Assembly (NCBI GenBank): GCA_029879645.1
Contig: JAOUPX010000008.1
Span: 1-51,563 of the forward strand
Length of the DNA: 51,563 nucleotides
From: Nitrospinota bacterium
GTDB lineage: Bacteria; Nitrospinota; Nitrospinia; Nitrospinales; Nitrospinaceae
Reading direction: 5' to 3'
The notes under the pieces were generated by a model that had not been told where the DNA came from, did not search any database, and was given only the letters and a program-made list of their open reading frames with translations. Of the stretch, positions 1 to 9,863 are shown one piece after another; the stretch's first letter is position 1; every line of letters starts with the position of its first letter. The translations under genes and the position numbers were made by a program.

Positions 1-2
1 TT

Positions 3-596
3 TTAAAAACGGAAACGGGCGCCGAACAGGAAATCGTGGCTTTTGTATTCCGTTTCAAAGAACCCTGGTCCCGCCAAAGCAAAATCGGGATCCGTGGTTG
101 TGAAATAACGGTAACCAAACGTCAAAGTAGCCTTGGGACTGATATCATAGCCCAGGCCCGCCATCAATTGAACGGCTCCCACCAGGTCTGAGTCGGAAGT
201 ATCAAAAACATCTTCGCTCGCACCTGCAATTCCAAAACCGAGTCCGATACCCAGATACGGCACCAGTGGCGACTGAGTCGGAATATCCACATACGCATTG
301 CCCATTAAACTGAGCATGGAAAAATTAAAATCCTGCCCCGAAGTCGTTCGATCGGCAGAATTTAAATGGTATCCAATTTCGCCTTCGACCCTGAAATTAT
401 GCTGTAATTTGAAACCTACGGCACCGTTGACGACAAAAGCGGGATCGTTGTCGAATTTTCCTGAGGCCCCGGTAAGTTTGGAATCCGACCGGATTCCGAA
501 GCCGATGTTGCCCGAAAGGTAGGTTTCCTGCGCCCAGACCGGAACGGCGGCGAGGACCAGCAGATTGATTAACAATAACCCAGTAAACCGTTTCAT
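3..596 (-). CDS. Outer-membrane beta-barrel protein (OmpA-like/porin family)
   Basis: Signal peptide (MKRFTGLLLINLLVLAAVPVWAQ), alternating beta-strand pattern, C-terminal FGARFRF ending in an aromatic residue. Confidence 0.75.
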   Translation of the reverse strand: MKRFTGLLLINLLVLAAVPVWAQETYLSGNIGFGIRSDSKLTGASGKFDNDPAFVVNGAVGFKLQHNFRVEGEIGYHLNSADRTTSGQDFNFSMLSLMGNAYVDIPTQSPLVPYLGIGLGFGIAGASEDVFDTSDSDLVGAVQLMAGLGYDISPKATLTFGYRYFTTTDPDFALAGPGFFETEYKSHDFLFGARFRF

Positions 597-752
597 ATCT
601 CCCCCTGATGTTGGATACCGTTAAATTTTTCAAGAGGATAGCAGAAGGGGGTAAGTGCCGCAACCGAATTTTATGACAGGTTGTGGTGATTTTATCTAAT
701 GGAACCAATATCAAAGAATTGCAGATTAAGGGGAGGGGATTGTTGAAAAGAA

Positions 753-1376
753 TCAAAGGTTGAACAAGTATCGCATTTTCAGGATGAGTTCATGATTTTC
801 CAGTTCCATCTTAATTCTGGATCCAGAAGATAAAACAAATTCCGGATCGGCCGAGTCAAAAAAACGGTACCCCAGGCTGAAATTCACCTGGGGATTGTAG
901 TTCCAGCCGAAGCCCGTTTCCAGTTGGTAAGCAAACACGCTTTCGTCTTCATTCAGATTCTGGCCCAGGGAGATGGTTTCCAATTGTGTAGTGGCCACCC
1001 CGAGGCCTCCGCCAAAATAAACTTCGAAAGAATTGTTGAAAGGAAAACAATCGTAAAATCCATTGAACATCATGACCGAAGTCCCGGCCTGAGGATCCCT
1101 TCCGCCTCCGGTGCGGATTTCATTTTCCCGGTAGGAAATTTCTCCTTCCAACCGGAGGTTATTGCCGAAATCGTATCCCAGAAAACCACCGAATGTGTAT
1201 CCCGGGCTAAACTCCATATTCTGGGTTCCCAGGGTTGAACTTGAAAGCAGGGTATCCGTCCGCAAACTTGCACCCACGATTCCGCCGACGTACAACCCGC
1301 TGCCTTCGGCATATACGGTAGTAGTGACGGCTAGGAGTAATCCGAGGCTGGTGATGAATCCCGACAAGCGGGGCAT
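753..1376 (-). CDS. Outer-membrane beta-barrel protein, paralogous in style to the 3..596 gene
   Basis: Signal peptide, Gly/aromatic barrel pattern, shared motifs (GEI.Y, FSLGYRFF..ADPEF). Confidence 0.75.
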   Translation of the reverse strand: MPRLSGFITSLGLLLAVTTTVYAEGSGLYVGGIVGASLRTDTLLSSSTLGTQNMEFSPGYTFGGFLGYDFGNNLRLEGEISYRENEIRTGGGRDPQAGTSVMMFNGFYDCFPFNNSFEVYFGGGLGVATTQLETISLGQNLNEDESVFAYQLETGFGWNYNPQVNFSLGYRFFDSADPEFVLSSGSRIKMELENHELILKMRYLFNL

Positions 1377-1494
1377 GGCGTTTCTCCCGGTTGGTGAATG
1401 ATCTTTACAGGTTCGCGAATATATAGTTCCACCCTCCTGTTGTCAATAAGGTCGCGCTTCTCCTGTGGACCTGACAAGGTTTTTACCGGCCCAA

Positions 1495-3603
1495 CTAAAT
1501 TTGCCGGATGAGGGACCGGATACGGGCCTGTTCGCCGGGGGAGAAGGGAAGTTTGCCGAAGCGATGGCGTTCATAAAACCGGGTGATCGATTCGATCGCT
1601 TCCCTTTTTTCCAAAGGCAGGCCGGTCAGACTGGCAAGAAATTCCAGGTGCGTTTCATTTTTGGGTTTGATGATTCCCTGCGCTTCCAGACGCCCCAACA
1701 TCTGGCGGTATATTTGAACTGCAATGGGTAACCGGCTTCCCCAAGGCGAGCCCCGCCACTGGAATTTGTAGGTCCAGAGCCGCCAACCCAGCAATACGGC
1801 AATTACCGCAATAAGGGACATTGGGCGATTCCTGAAAAAATCCAATATTTCCTTTAAACTGGGAATCTTCCATTCTTTCCACCGGTTTTTAAAATTCTGG
1901 GTTTCCCGATTGAAGTAATTGGCCAATTGAATCTGGTCTTCGGTGGAATATCGGATGATATATCTCTGCCAGTACAGCTTCATCAGGTCCAACCGGCTGG
2001 CCAGCAGGTTGGTGGAGGGGGCGGCTGCAGAAGGGTCGGAAGGGGTGGGATCGTATACCTGCCAGCCCTGCCCTTCAATGTAGGCCTCCACCCAGGAATG
2101 GGCATGCGCCTGGCGGACAACCATGTACTGGCCCAGATCATTCCACTCCGAACCGGCAAACCCATTGATGATGCGAGACGGTATTCCATTCAACCGCAAA
2201 AGCACGGCCATCGCCGAGGCAAAATACTCGCAATGACCTTCCTTGCGCTCAAAAAGAAAATCATCAAGCGCCGAGACCTGGGAGGTACGTTTCAGGTCAA
2301 GGGAATATCCATAATTGTTCTTCAGGTGAAAAAGAATCTTGTTGGCTGCCAGAGCCGGTGAATCCGAATTTTTCGTCAGCGTTTGCGCCAATCGGCGGAT
2401 CCGGGGGCTGATCTCAGGTAATTGCAGGAACCTTTTTGGAAATAAATGACGTGAGTTAAAGTAAACAGGATTGGGGTAATTGGTTACCGGGTGACCCACA
2501 TCAGATATAAAAGTGAAACGTCGGGGACCGGTGCGGTGGTCTATGGTTTTCAGGGAAAAACCCTGATCCATCAAAATCGATTTGAACGTTCCCTCCAGTT
2601 TGATGGGAATTCCGTAGGTGAACACCACCGGGGAATCAAATGTCTCCATATACATATCCTGCACCACCATTTCGCGGGGAGCGGGGACCGCGAACAGAGG
2701 CACTCCCCGGTCACCTCGATTGAAGGTGCTCCATGCCGGCGGCATGGTGGAGAACCAGGTTGTCCCGTCATAATGATCCAGGCTGACTCCCCGCCAGAGG
2801 ACTTTTGATGTAGGACGAAAGGCCTTGCCGTTTTTGTGAAATTCCACCCGCATGACCACACTGTCGTTTTGTTTAATGCGGCCCACATCCCCCAGTTCCA
2901 CGCGGCTGGAAAACCCGCTGATCTGTTCCTTTCCGGAGTCCAGAGACAGAAATCCCAGCCCCAGCCGCGGGAAGCTTATAAAAATAGCGGCAGTCAAAAG
3001 AAAGCTGGCCAAAATAATTATAGAAGACAGGGCGAACAGGGAAAGCCCGGTCGTTTCATTTTCTCCCGCACGACGAAAACCGGCGGGCGGGCAATGGGTT
3101 CCCACCCGTTCTACCATCATGTTGTAAAACATCAGGCACCAGCACAACACCAGGTAAAAAGACAGGAACAGAATTCCGAAAATCAGGTCCTGAATGAATA
3201 TCGCCCCGATCAACAGGCAGACGATCGAAATCAGGTACCCATAGAGGTAGTCATTGAGTTCCGACTTGAACACAAACCGGGTGAGCAGGATGAAAATCAG
3301 GGACCAGACGGCAAGGTCCAGCACCGGGGGTTTTATCGTGAAATAGATGAGAGGCAGAATGACCAGGCCGGCCACCCAGAGAGAAAGCCGGATGGGGGGG
3401 ATAACCGGGATTTTCTTGTGGATTTCCAGTGTAAAGCAGACCGCCAGGGCGGTCACCACCAGGATTCCCGCCGCCAGGGGGATTACCGCCCCGAATATCA
3501 GGCACGCCACTCCCAGTGCTGCCAGCAGATAGCTGAATCCGACGAAACAAGTCCGCAAATAAGGTCCGCGATCCCGCATGTCAATTGACAATAAAGTTTT
3601 CAT
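1495..3603 (-). CDS. TgpA/DUF3488-type membrane protein with periplasmic transglutaminase-like domain
   Basis: N-terminal multi-TM region; transglutaminase core GHCEYFASAMAVLLRLNGIPSRIINGF...HAHSWVEAYIEGQGWQVYDPTP; C-terminal TM. Confidence 0.9.
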   Translation of the reverse strand: MKTLLSIDMRDRGPYLRTCFVGFSYLLAALGVACLIFGAVIPLAAGILVVTALAVCFTLEIHKKIPVIPPIRLSLWVAGLVILPLIYFTIKPPVLDLAVWSLIFILLTRFVFKSELNDYLYGYLISIVCLLIGAIFIQDLIFGILFLSFYLVLCWCLMFYNMMVERVGTHCPPAGFRRAGENETTGLSLFALSSIIILASFLLTAAIFISFPRLGLGFLSLDSGKEQISGFSSRVELGDVGRIKQNDSVVMRVEFHKNGKAFRPTSKVLWRGVSLDHYDGTTWFSTMPPAWSTFNRGDRGVPLFAVPAPREMVVQDMYMETFDSPVVFTYGIPIKLEGTFKSILMDQGFSLKTIDHRTGPRRFTFISDVGHPVTNYPNPVYFNSRHLFPKRFLQLPEISPRIRRLAQTLTKNSDSPALAANKILFHLKNNYGYSLDLKRTSQVSALDDFLFERKEGHCEYFASAMAVLLRLNGIPSRIINGFAGSEWNDLGQYMVVRQAHAHSWVEAYIEGQGWQVYDPTPSDPSAAAPSTNLLASRLDLMKLYWQRYIIRYSTEDQIQLANYFNRETQNFKNRWKEWKIPSLKEILDFFRNRPMSLIAVIAVLLGWRLWTYKFQWRGSPWGSRLPIAVQIYRQMLGRLEAQGIIKPKNETHLEFLASLTGLPLEKREAIESITRFYERHRFGKLPFSPGEQARIRSLIRQI

Positions 3604-3704
3604 TCCTTTACAATGGCCCGGTTACAGACCTTCCCTTCCAAATACATCCGTGTTGAGACCGGTGGGGGTTATTAAATAGTTTAAATCATTTTTCCGGGGG
3701 TTCC

Positions 3705-4259
3705 ATGCGAAAGATTACTCTTCTAATCCTGATGGCGTTGGCCATGGTTGTGGGCGGTGCAGGTTCCGCGGTGGCCGAAGAAATTGCTGTCATTGAAACC
3801 AAGTTTGGCAATATCGAATTGGAATTTTTTGAGGGCAAGGCTCCCGGGCATGTTAAAAATTTCAAAACGCTCGCTAAGACGGGGTTTTACAATGGAACTC
3901 TGTTTCACCGGGTCATTCCCGGATTCATGATCCAGGGAGGCGATCCCAATTCCAAAAGCCCTGATCGATCCATGCACGGCATGGGCGGACCCGGTTATCA
4001 GATCAAGGCAGAGTTCAACGATACCCCGCATGACCGGGGAATTTTGTCCATGGCGCGCGCCCAGGATCCGAACAGCGCAGGGTCGCAGTTTTTCATCGTG
4101 GTCAAGGATGCCCGTTTTCTGGACGGCCAGTACACGGCGTTCGGCAAGGTCACCAAAGGAATGGAAGTCGCGGACAAAATTGTCAATTCTCCACGGGACG
4201 AAAGGGATAATCCCCTGGAACCCATCAGTATTAAAATTTCCATTAAAACGAAAGAATAA
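3705..4259 (+). CDS. Cyclophilin-type peptidyl-prolyl cis-trans isomerase, exported
   Basis: Signal peptide; FHRVIPGFMIQGGDP, GSQFFI cyclophilin motifs. Confidence 0.93.
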   Translation: MRKITLLILMALAMVVGGAGSAVAEEIAVIETKFGNIELEFFEGKAPGHVKNFKTLAKTGFYNGTLFHRVIPGFMIQGGDPNSKSPDRSMHGMGGPGYQIKAEFNDTPHDRGILSMARAQDPNSAGSQFFIVVKDARFLDGQYTAFGKVTKGMEVADKIVNSPRDERDNPLEPISIKISIKTKE

Positions 4260-4282
4260 TTCTAAAGCCAAAGGAGCTTTTT

Positions 4283-4771
4283 ATGGGTAAAGAAGTCGCA
4301 GTCATCGAAACCGTACACGGAAACATTAAGTTGGAATTTTTTGAAGATAAAGCTCCGGGACATGTTAAAAACTTCAAGGATCTGGCCAACAAGGATTTTT
4401 ATAACGGCACCACCTTTCACCGGGTCATTCCCGGATTCATGATTCAGGGCGGCGACCCCAATTCGAAATCAGACAACCGCTCCACCCACGGAACCGGTGG
4501 ACCCGGTTACGCCATCGATGCGGAATTCAACGACGTCAAGCACGAGAGGGGGGTGCTTTCTATGGCCCGTTCGCAGGACCCCAACAGCGCCGGGTCACAA
4601 TTTTTCATCTGCGTTAAGGATGCGTTTTTCCTCGACGGACAGTACACGGCGTTCGGCAGGGTGGTTGAAGGGATGGACGTGGCCGACAAAATCGTGAATG
4701 AACCCCGCGATTCCAATGACAATCCACATGAACGCATGGAAATGAAGTCCGTTGCCATTGTCGAAGAATAA
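4283..4771 (+). CDS. Cyclophilin-type peptidyl-prolyl cis-trans isomerase, cytosolic
   Basis: Same cyclophilin motifs, no signal peptide; close tandem paralogue of 3705..4259. Confidence 0.93.
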   Translation: MGKEVAVIETVHGNIKLEFFEDKAPGHVKNFKDLANKDFYNGTTFHRVIPGFMIQGGDPNSKSDNRSTHGTGGPGYAIDAEFNDVKHERGVLSMARSQDPNSAGSQFFICVKDAFFLDGQYTAFGRVVEGMDVADKIVNEPRDSNDNPHERMEMKSVAIVEE

Positions 4772-4804
4772 ACAAGTGATAAGTATTTCGCTCAGGAAGG
4801 AATA

Positions 4805-5164
4805 ATGGAAAACGAATTGGTCGTGAGTGTTTATAAATTTATGGGCAACGATATGTTGTCAGGCCGTACTTCGGAAGATGGTTCTCCTTCGGCTGAGTCT
4901 TTTAGAAAGCATATCCTGGAAAACTGGAACCGGTATGAGCGGATATCCATTACGCTGGATAGCATTGTGCAGATGACCCGCCCTTTTCTGGATGAGGCAT
5001 TTGCCAAACTGCTGGAAGACCATTCACTGGATGAGTTTAATCAGAAAATCCATTTTCCCGATGCCAAGGAAAATACGGTTAAGGATTTAAACAACGCGTT
5101 TAAAATTCGCCTGAAAATCATTCAGTCGAAAAAATCCAAAGATGAGGACGCGTTCGGTCTTTAG
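4805..5164 (+). CDS. Hypothetical protein (119 aa)
   Basis: ORF with SD-like GGAAGGAATA upstream, co-directional with the cyclophilins. Confidence 0.6.
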   Translation: MENELVVSVYKFMGNDMLSGRTSEDGSPSAESFRKHILENWNRYERISITLDSIVQMTRPFLDEAFAKLLEDHSLDEFNQKIHFPDAKENTVKDLNNAFKIRLKIIQSKKSKDEDAFGL

Positions 5165-5265
5165 GGACCGGGCGCTCCCCCATTAGAATTGGATTTCCGT
5201 TTCCGGCAGGACGACGAAATGTAAAGTCCTGTCAGCGCCGGGTTGTCACCGGTTGGCCCGGCATT

Positions 5266-5865
5266 CTATTTTCGGGGCGTTTTTTGTACCGCTTCGATAA
5301 CCGATTCGGTGAACTCGTCCGCTGCCTCGGCTCCGGAGGCCGTTATAATTCGATCATGGACCGCCAAATTTTCATCCACCAGAATGGCGGCGGCTTTATC
5401 CAGTTCCGGAAGAGTGAATTTGTCCTGCGGAGCGGCCACTTCGATATTTTCAGTCAAGCCGGCAATGCCCAACGCGGGAACCCCCTGCCCGATGGCCGCA
5501 ATCACCATATCGCTTTTATACCGGTCCAGAAGTAACAGACGGACCAGCTTGTCGTTCCATACATATTTTCGGGTACCGCTGCCACCGATCACCACCACCC
5601 CGTGAAATACGCCGATGATTTGTCGAGTGCCCTTGCCTCCCGTCACATAACTGTCTCCGGTTATGCCTTCGATGGCGTCCACTACCAGCAAATCGGGCAT
5701 GATTCGACCGGTTTTCATGCCGACTGCTTCCTTGAGCTTGGAGGAAGCGATGCGTACATTGGCTCCCTCATTCCTGAATTTATTTAAACAGGCATCCAGT
5801 TCCCGCTCATCGTAATAGTCCTTTGGGATAATGATCAGTATATTTTTGCCTTCCAAACGTGCCAT
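5266..5865 (-). CDS. DJ-1/PfpI family protein
   Basis: KNILIIIPKDYYDERELDACLNKFRNEGANVRIASS fold pattern, GTRQIIGVFHGVVVIGGSGTRKYVWND. Confidence 0.75.
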   Translation of the reverse strand: MARLEGKNILIIIPKDYYDERELDACLNKFRNEGANVRIASSKLKEAVGMKTGRIMPDLLVVDAIEGITGDSYVTGGKGTRQIIGVFHGVVVIGGSGTRKYVWNDKLVRLLLLDRYKSDMVIAAIGQGVPALGIAGLTENIEVAAPQDKFTLPELDKAAAILVDENLAVHDRIITASGAEAADEFTESVIEAVQKTPRK

Positions 5866-5992
5866 CGTTATCTATCTCCTGTTCCTCACGGTCGCGGGGA
5901 CCTTTATGAATAACCCTTTCCCCGAATTCTCTTCCGGGGCATCGGGAAACCCGACTTTAAAGATTGGTTGGGATTATAGAGGAAAACCCGGA

Positions 5993-7897
5993 TTAGTCCA
6001 ATACCACCCGGTAAAGGAAAAAATTCCTCTCCTGATTCAACAGCTTACCGCGCTTGTCGAGGAAAAGGTTCAGCGAGGACTGATGCTCTGCGGGAAAGGC
6101 GGCTTCTTTTCCAAATACGTAGCTTTGATCGTACATCAGATGGGTAATGCCCAGCGACTGCAATTGGCGTCTTATCCCTTCCAGGGAGGCGTCCCGTGCC
6201 AGAATCGTTTGCAGGGTATGAGCTTCGAAAATGCTGTCACTGTGAAAAGGCCTCTCTGCCAAATATCCGAGGTTGCGCATATACACCAGAAGAACCTTCG
6301 AGTCCGGAGAAAGCCGGTTCATGGCCCGATACATGGGATAACGGGGAATGTTCCGTGCCAGATACTGGTCGCGCGTTTCCTCACCTGAGAGATATTTTCC
6401 AGGGGCTTTGTGCGACCAGATATCCCAGATCAGATAGAGATTGAGGGATACCGCCACAGCCGCCAGCCCCAGCATCAATTGAGCCACAGCCCCGGGCAGG
6501 CCGCGGACCGCTGAATTTGGATTTGTGAGTTTCTCCAGGCCGGCAACGCTTATAAGGGTCAGAGCGGCAAACGCCGGCGCCAGGAATCGGACATACTGAA
6601 AATAGGCGAACCAGAAAAGAATCATTACGACGAAAAATAGCGTCAGGAAAATTAATCGAACGGATCGCGGTTTCCATAAGGCGGCAAGTATTGCGGGAAT
6701 TAAAATGAAAAAAGCCGTTCCAATTTGTCCGTCAAACCTCAGAGAATGGGGCTGCGCATAAAAAGTGAGGTTGTAAGGCAATAGCAACAGATCCAGCAAT
6801 CCCCGTCCCATGCCAAACTGTTTGACATAGAAATCGAACATAGCGGCCCGGTTGGGGTCCCAGTTGACCCGGTCCTCTCCTCCAAAAATTGGCATCAGGA
6901 GGGGCATGAACGGATTGCCGGAATACAGGTAATTCCGTATCCACCAGGGAGCCAGGAACAGAAAAATGATTCCGGAAAAAACGAGTAATTGTTTTGTTAT
7001 TTGCGGGAGGTTATTGTCCCGACGGCCCTCCATCAGAATCGCCAGGAAAGTCAGAGGCAGTACAATCATCCCCGTCAGCTTGGTGGAGCAGGCCGCTCCG
7101 GCGGCCAGGGTCATATAGAGAAACCAGAAAGAAAGGCGGGTTTCGCGCCACCGGTCCCAGGCGTAAAACGTAAAAAATATGAAGCCCGCCAAAGCCACAT
7201 CGATGTAAGCGGAGGCTGAGATTTCAAAAAATGTGGGGGTGCTGAAAAACAATACCGGCACAAACCAGATCAGGCGTGGCGAAAGATATTGGCGGAAATA
7301 AATAGTTAATCCCGCAAGGAGTAAAAACGTCATGCCCAGTCCGCAAAGGGCCGGAAGCGACTCCACACCGAAGGTCATCGCAAACAGAAACACCATGTCA
7401 AATAACATGGGGAAAAATGAGTAGAGATTGTTCGGAAGATTGATCAGGCCGTGGTTTTCAAAATATGCCTTGGGAATGGCCAGGTGATACACCAGAGCGT
7501 CGGTTTTTACCGGCGGGGCAAGAGCCAGCGCCAATGACAGAACCACCAGAATCAAAATGAGCACCAGGTTAAATCCCTGAAACACTCTGTCCGGTTGGTT
7601 CCGGGCAAAAACTTGCCCCAGGTGCGGTCGGAATGAGGATATTTCTTTCCACAGTGAGGGCCAGGTATGAACCGATCCCAGACCGATTGCTCCCAGAATA
7701 ATCCAGCCGGTGGCAGGGTAAATTCCTCCGGCAAAGGCCAGAAGCGTGGTCACGCCAGCCACCGCAATTAGACCCAAAAGGGTATGAAATACCCATCGCT
7801 CATGGAAATGTGAATAGACAGGTTTCCAGATGACGGAGAATGCCTCGCCAGTCAGAAAAAATGCTACAAATATAAGGACAAATAGAAGAATTTCCAT
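5993..7897 (-). CDS. Multi-TM glycosyltransferase family 39-like protein
   Basis: About 12 hydrophobic segments, PPVKTDALVYHLAIPKAYFENHG motif; start moved from the TTG at 7960 to the ATG at 7897 (MEILLFVLIFVAFF). Confidence 0.7.
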   Translation of the reverse strand: MEILLFVLIFVAFFLTGEAFSVIWKPVYSHFHERWVFHTLLGLIAVAGVTTLLAFAGGIYPATGWIILGAIGLGSVHTWPSLWKEISSFRPHLGQVFARNQPDRVFQGFNLVLILILVVLSLALALAPPVKTDALVYHLAIPKAYFENHGLINLPNNLYSFFPMLFDMVFLFAMTFGVESLPALCGLGMTFLLLAGLTIYFRQYLSPRLIWFVPVLFFSTPTFFEISASAYIDVALAGFIFFTFYAWDRWRETRLSFWFLYMTLAAGAACSTKLTGMIVLPLTFLAILMEGRRDNNLPQITKQLLVFSGIIFLFLAPWWIRNYLYSGNPFMPLLMPIFGGEDRVNWDPNRAAMFDFYVKQFGMGRGLLDLLLLPYNLTFYAQPHSLRFDGQIGTAFFILIPAILAALWKPRSVRLIFLTLFFVVMILFWFAYFQYVRFLAPAFAALTLISVAGLEKLTNPNSAVRGLPGAVAQLMLGLAAVAVSLNLYLIWDIWSHKAPGKYLSGEETRDQYLARNIPRYPMYRAMNRLSPDSKVLLVYMRNLGYLAERPFHSDSIFEAHTLQTILARDASLEGIRRQLQSLGITHLMYDQSYVFGKEAAFPAEHQSSLNLFLDKRGKLLNQERNFFLYRVVLD

Positions 7898-8073
7898 GGA
7901 TAAGAAGATATTTTCTGGAAAAGCGGACGGAATCTCAATGCCCAGGGGGAATCCCCGCAATCAATCGTAGTGCTTATTTGTTACCTGCTTACAGGATAAC
8001 CTGAAATCCGGATAAGTAAATGGCGCCAGGTGGGCCCCATTTTCCCAGAATGACCCCATGGAGGAATTTTGGG

Positions 8074-8101
8074 TTGACACATCTCTCAGATTTAATATAA
8101 T
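8074..8101 (+). promoter_or_regulatory. Sigma70-type promoter upstream of the cytochrome c gene
   Basis: TTGACA (8074-8079), 16-nt spacer, TATAAT (8096-8101). Confidence 0.75.
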
Positions 8102-8236
8102 TTAGCCCTCATTTTTTGCCGGTTTTATTTGTTTCCTGATTCCTCTCTATCCGGCGCGTAGCGTGGATTTTTCCGGTTTTTATTTTTTTACCGTTTAATT
8201 TGATATACCTTTATTCAATTTGAAAGGATGACACCG

Positions 8237-8668
8237 ATGAAAAAATCTGTAATGTTTCTTGTATTTGCCGTTCTGACTTTATTTGCGGTTAACACTGCTT
8301 TTGCTGGTGCTGAGTGCCCTCAAAAGCGCGCAACCAAAAAAGCTCCTGCCAGCCTGTACAGTAAGGATGAAACCGGTAAAGCGGATGCCGCCAACGGTAA
8401 AGCTATTTTCGAAAAGAAAGCCAAGCCCATGGCTTGTAAAATGTGTCATGGCGATAAAGGTGATGGCACCGGTAAACTGGGTGGCGCATTGAAGCCGAAA
8501 CCCCGCAACTTTGCCTGTGCGGAAACCATGAAAGATGTTACTCCCGGCCAGATGTTCTGGATCATCCAGAACGGTTCCAAAGGAACCGGTATGGCTCCCT
8601 TCAAGACCTTGAAGGATGGCGAAATCTGGGATGTTATCAAATACATCCGGGAAGAGTTGATGAAGTAA
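8237..8668 (+). CDS. Exported monoheme cytochrome c
   Basis: Start at 8237 (MKKSVMFLVFAV) with SD AAAGGATG; signal peptide; heme motif CKMCH; distal Met in GTGMAPFK. Confidence 0.88.
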   Translation: MKKSVMFLVFAVLTLFAVNTAFAGAECPQKRATKKAPASLYSKDETGKADAANGKAIFEKKAKPMACKMCHGDKGDGTGKLGGALKPKPRNFACAETMKDVTPGQMFWIIQNGSKGTGMAPFKTLKDGEIWDVIKYIREELMK

Positions 8669-8684
8669 GCTTTTGATTGTTTCA

Positions 8685-8720
8685 AAAGGGCAGGGCGCCT
8701 TGGCGCCTTGCCCTTTTTTT
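8685..8720 (+). terminator. Rho-independent terminator
   Basis: AAGGGCAGGGCGCC-TT-GGCGCCTTGCCCTTTTTTT, one G.U in the stem, T tract. Confidence 0.92.
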
Positions 8721-8785
8721 ATTGTCTGGAACCTGAAAATCTTCACCGGTTATGGTAACGTTCTTGAAAATATGCGGAGAGAACC

Positions 8786-9694
8786 ATGCAACGCGCAGGA
8801 GTAACTTTCATTGCCATTTTCAATGTCGTAATCGGGATTCTATCTCTTTTTTATTGTTCTCCGGTTTTGGCCAAAGAACGACTGGGAACGGCGCAACATC
8901 CCGTCCGCATGATGTTCGTGCCCTCCGGCGAAGCGCAGACCATTCTGGAAGGCGGCGAGGAAATCGGTCGACGCCTGCAAAAAATCACCGGCCTGCATTT
9001 TAGAACGTCCATCGCCACCAGCTATGCCGCTGTGATCGAGGCCATGGGCGCGGGCAAGGTGGACATTGGCTGGCTCGCCACTTTCTCCTATGTGCTGGCG
9101 AAACAAAAATACGATGTCGATTTAATGCTCATCGTCGTGCGATTCGGCAGTCCGTTTTACCGGGGGCAGATCGTTACCCGCACCGACAGCGGCATTCAGA
9201 AACTGTCCGACCTCAAAGGCAAAACATTCGCATTCGTCGATCCCGCTTCCACCTCCGGCCACCTGTATCCGAAAACCTTGCTGTTGTCCAAAGGGCTCAA
9301 TCCTGACCGCCTGTTCGCGCAATCCCGGTTTGCCGGATCGCATAACGCCGTGATCCTCTCTGTGTTGAAAGGGGAGGTGGACGCCGGGGCAACCTACGAC
9401 GACGCCCGCGCCGCCGTCGCTAAAACCTATCCGGAGGTCTATGAGAAACTCCGTGTAATTGCTTACACCAAAGATATTCCCAACGACACGGTATCGGCGC
9501 GCAAGGATCTCGACCCTGCGATCAAACAGAAAATCAAATCCGGGCTTCTGCAACTTGCCAAAACGCCCGAGGGAAGTAAGGTGTTGAAGCGCGTGTACGG
9601 GATCAGCGGGCTGATGGATTTCGATGCGTTTTTCGATCCGGTGCGCGAGGCGGGCCGCCTGCTCGATCTGGATTTGAAGAAGACCAGTCCCTAA
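8786..9694 (+). CDS. phnD: Phosphate/phosphite/phosphonate ABC transporter substrate-binding protein (PhnD-like)
   Basis: Signal peptide; GKTFAFVDPASTSGHLYPKTLLLSKGLNP and GSHNAVILSVLKGEVDAGATYDDAR motifs. Confidence 0.9.
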   Translation: MQRAGVTFIAIFNVVIGILSLFYCSPVLAKERLGTAQHPVRMMFVPSGEAQTILEGGEEIGRRLQKITGLHFRTSIATSYAAVIEAMGAGKVDIGWLATFSYVLAKQKYDVDLMLIVVRFGSPFYRGQIVTRTDSGIQKLSDLKGKTFAFVDPASTSGHLYPKTLLLSKGLNPDRLFAQSRFAGSHNAVILSVLKGEVDAGATYDDARAAVAKTYPEVYEKLRVIAYTKDIPNDTVSARKDLDPAIKQKIKSGLLQLAKTPEGSKVLKRVYGISGLMDFDAFFDPVREAGRLLDLDLKKTSP

Positions 9695-9737
9695 GGAGGC
9701 CTTTACATAGGCAGTTTGATGTTGTGGTCGTTAGGAT

Positions 9738-9827
9738 AAAACATAGATTCTTCGTCGTCGTTGGCTCCTCAGAATGACAATACTTTACTTTCTGTCATTC
9801 TGAGCGTTAGCGAAGAATCTGTGTTTT
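9738..9827. repeat. About 90-bp imperfect inverted repeat (MITE/palindromic-repeat-like)
   Basis: Outer arms AAACATAGATTCTTCG / CGAAGAATCTGTGTTT and inner arms CTCAGAATGACA / TGTCATTCTGAG. Confidence 0.75.
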
Positions 9828-9863
9828 AATTTATTTTAAAAAGGAAAGGAACCTTACCTCACT

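Noticed and set aside
2836-3588. 250-aa plus-strand ORF
   Set aside because: Antisense to the well-supported transglutaminase gene; Gln/Arg-rich out-of-frame translation typical of a shadow ORF
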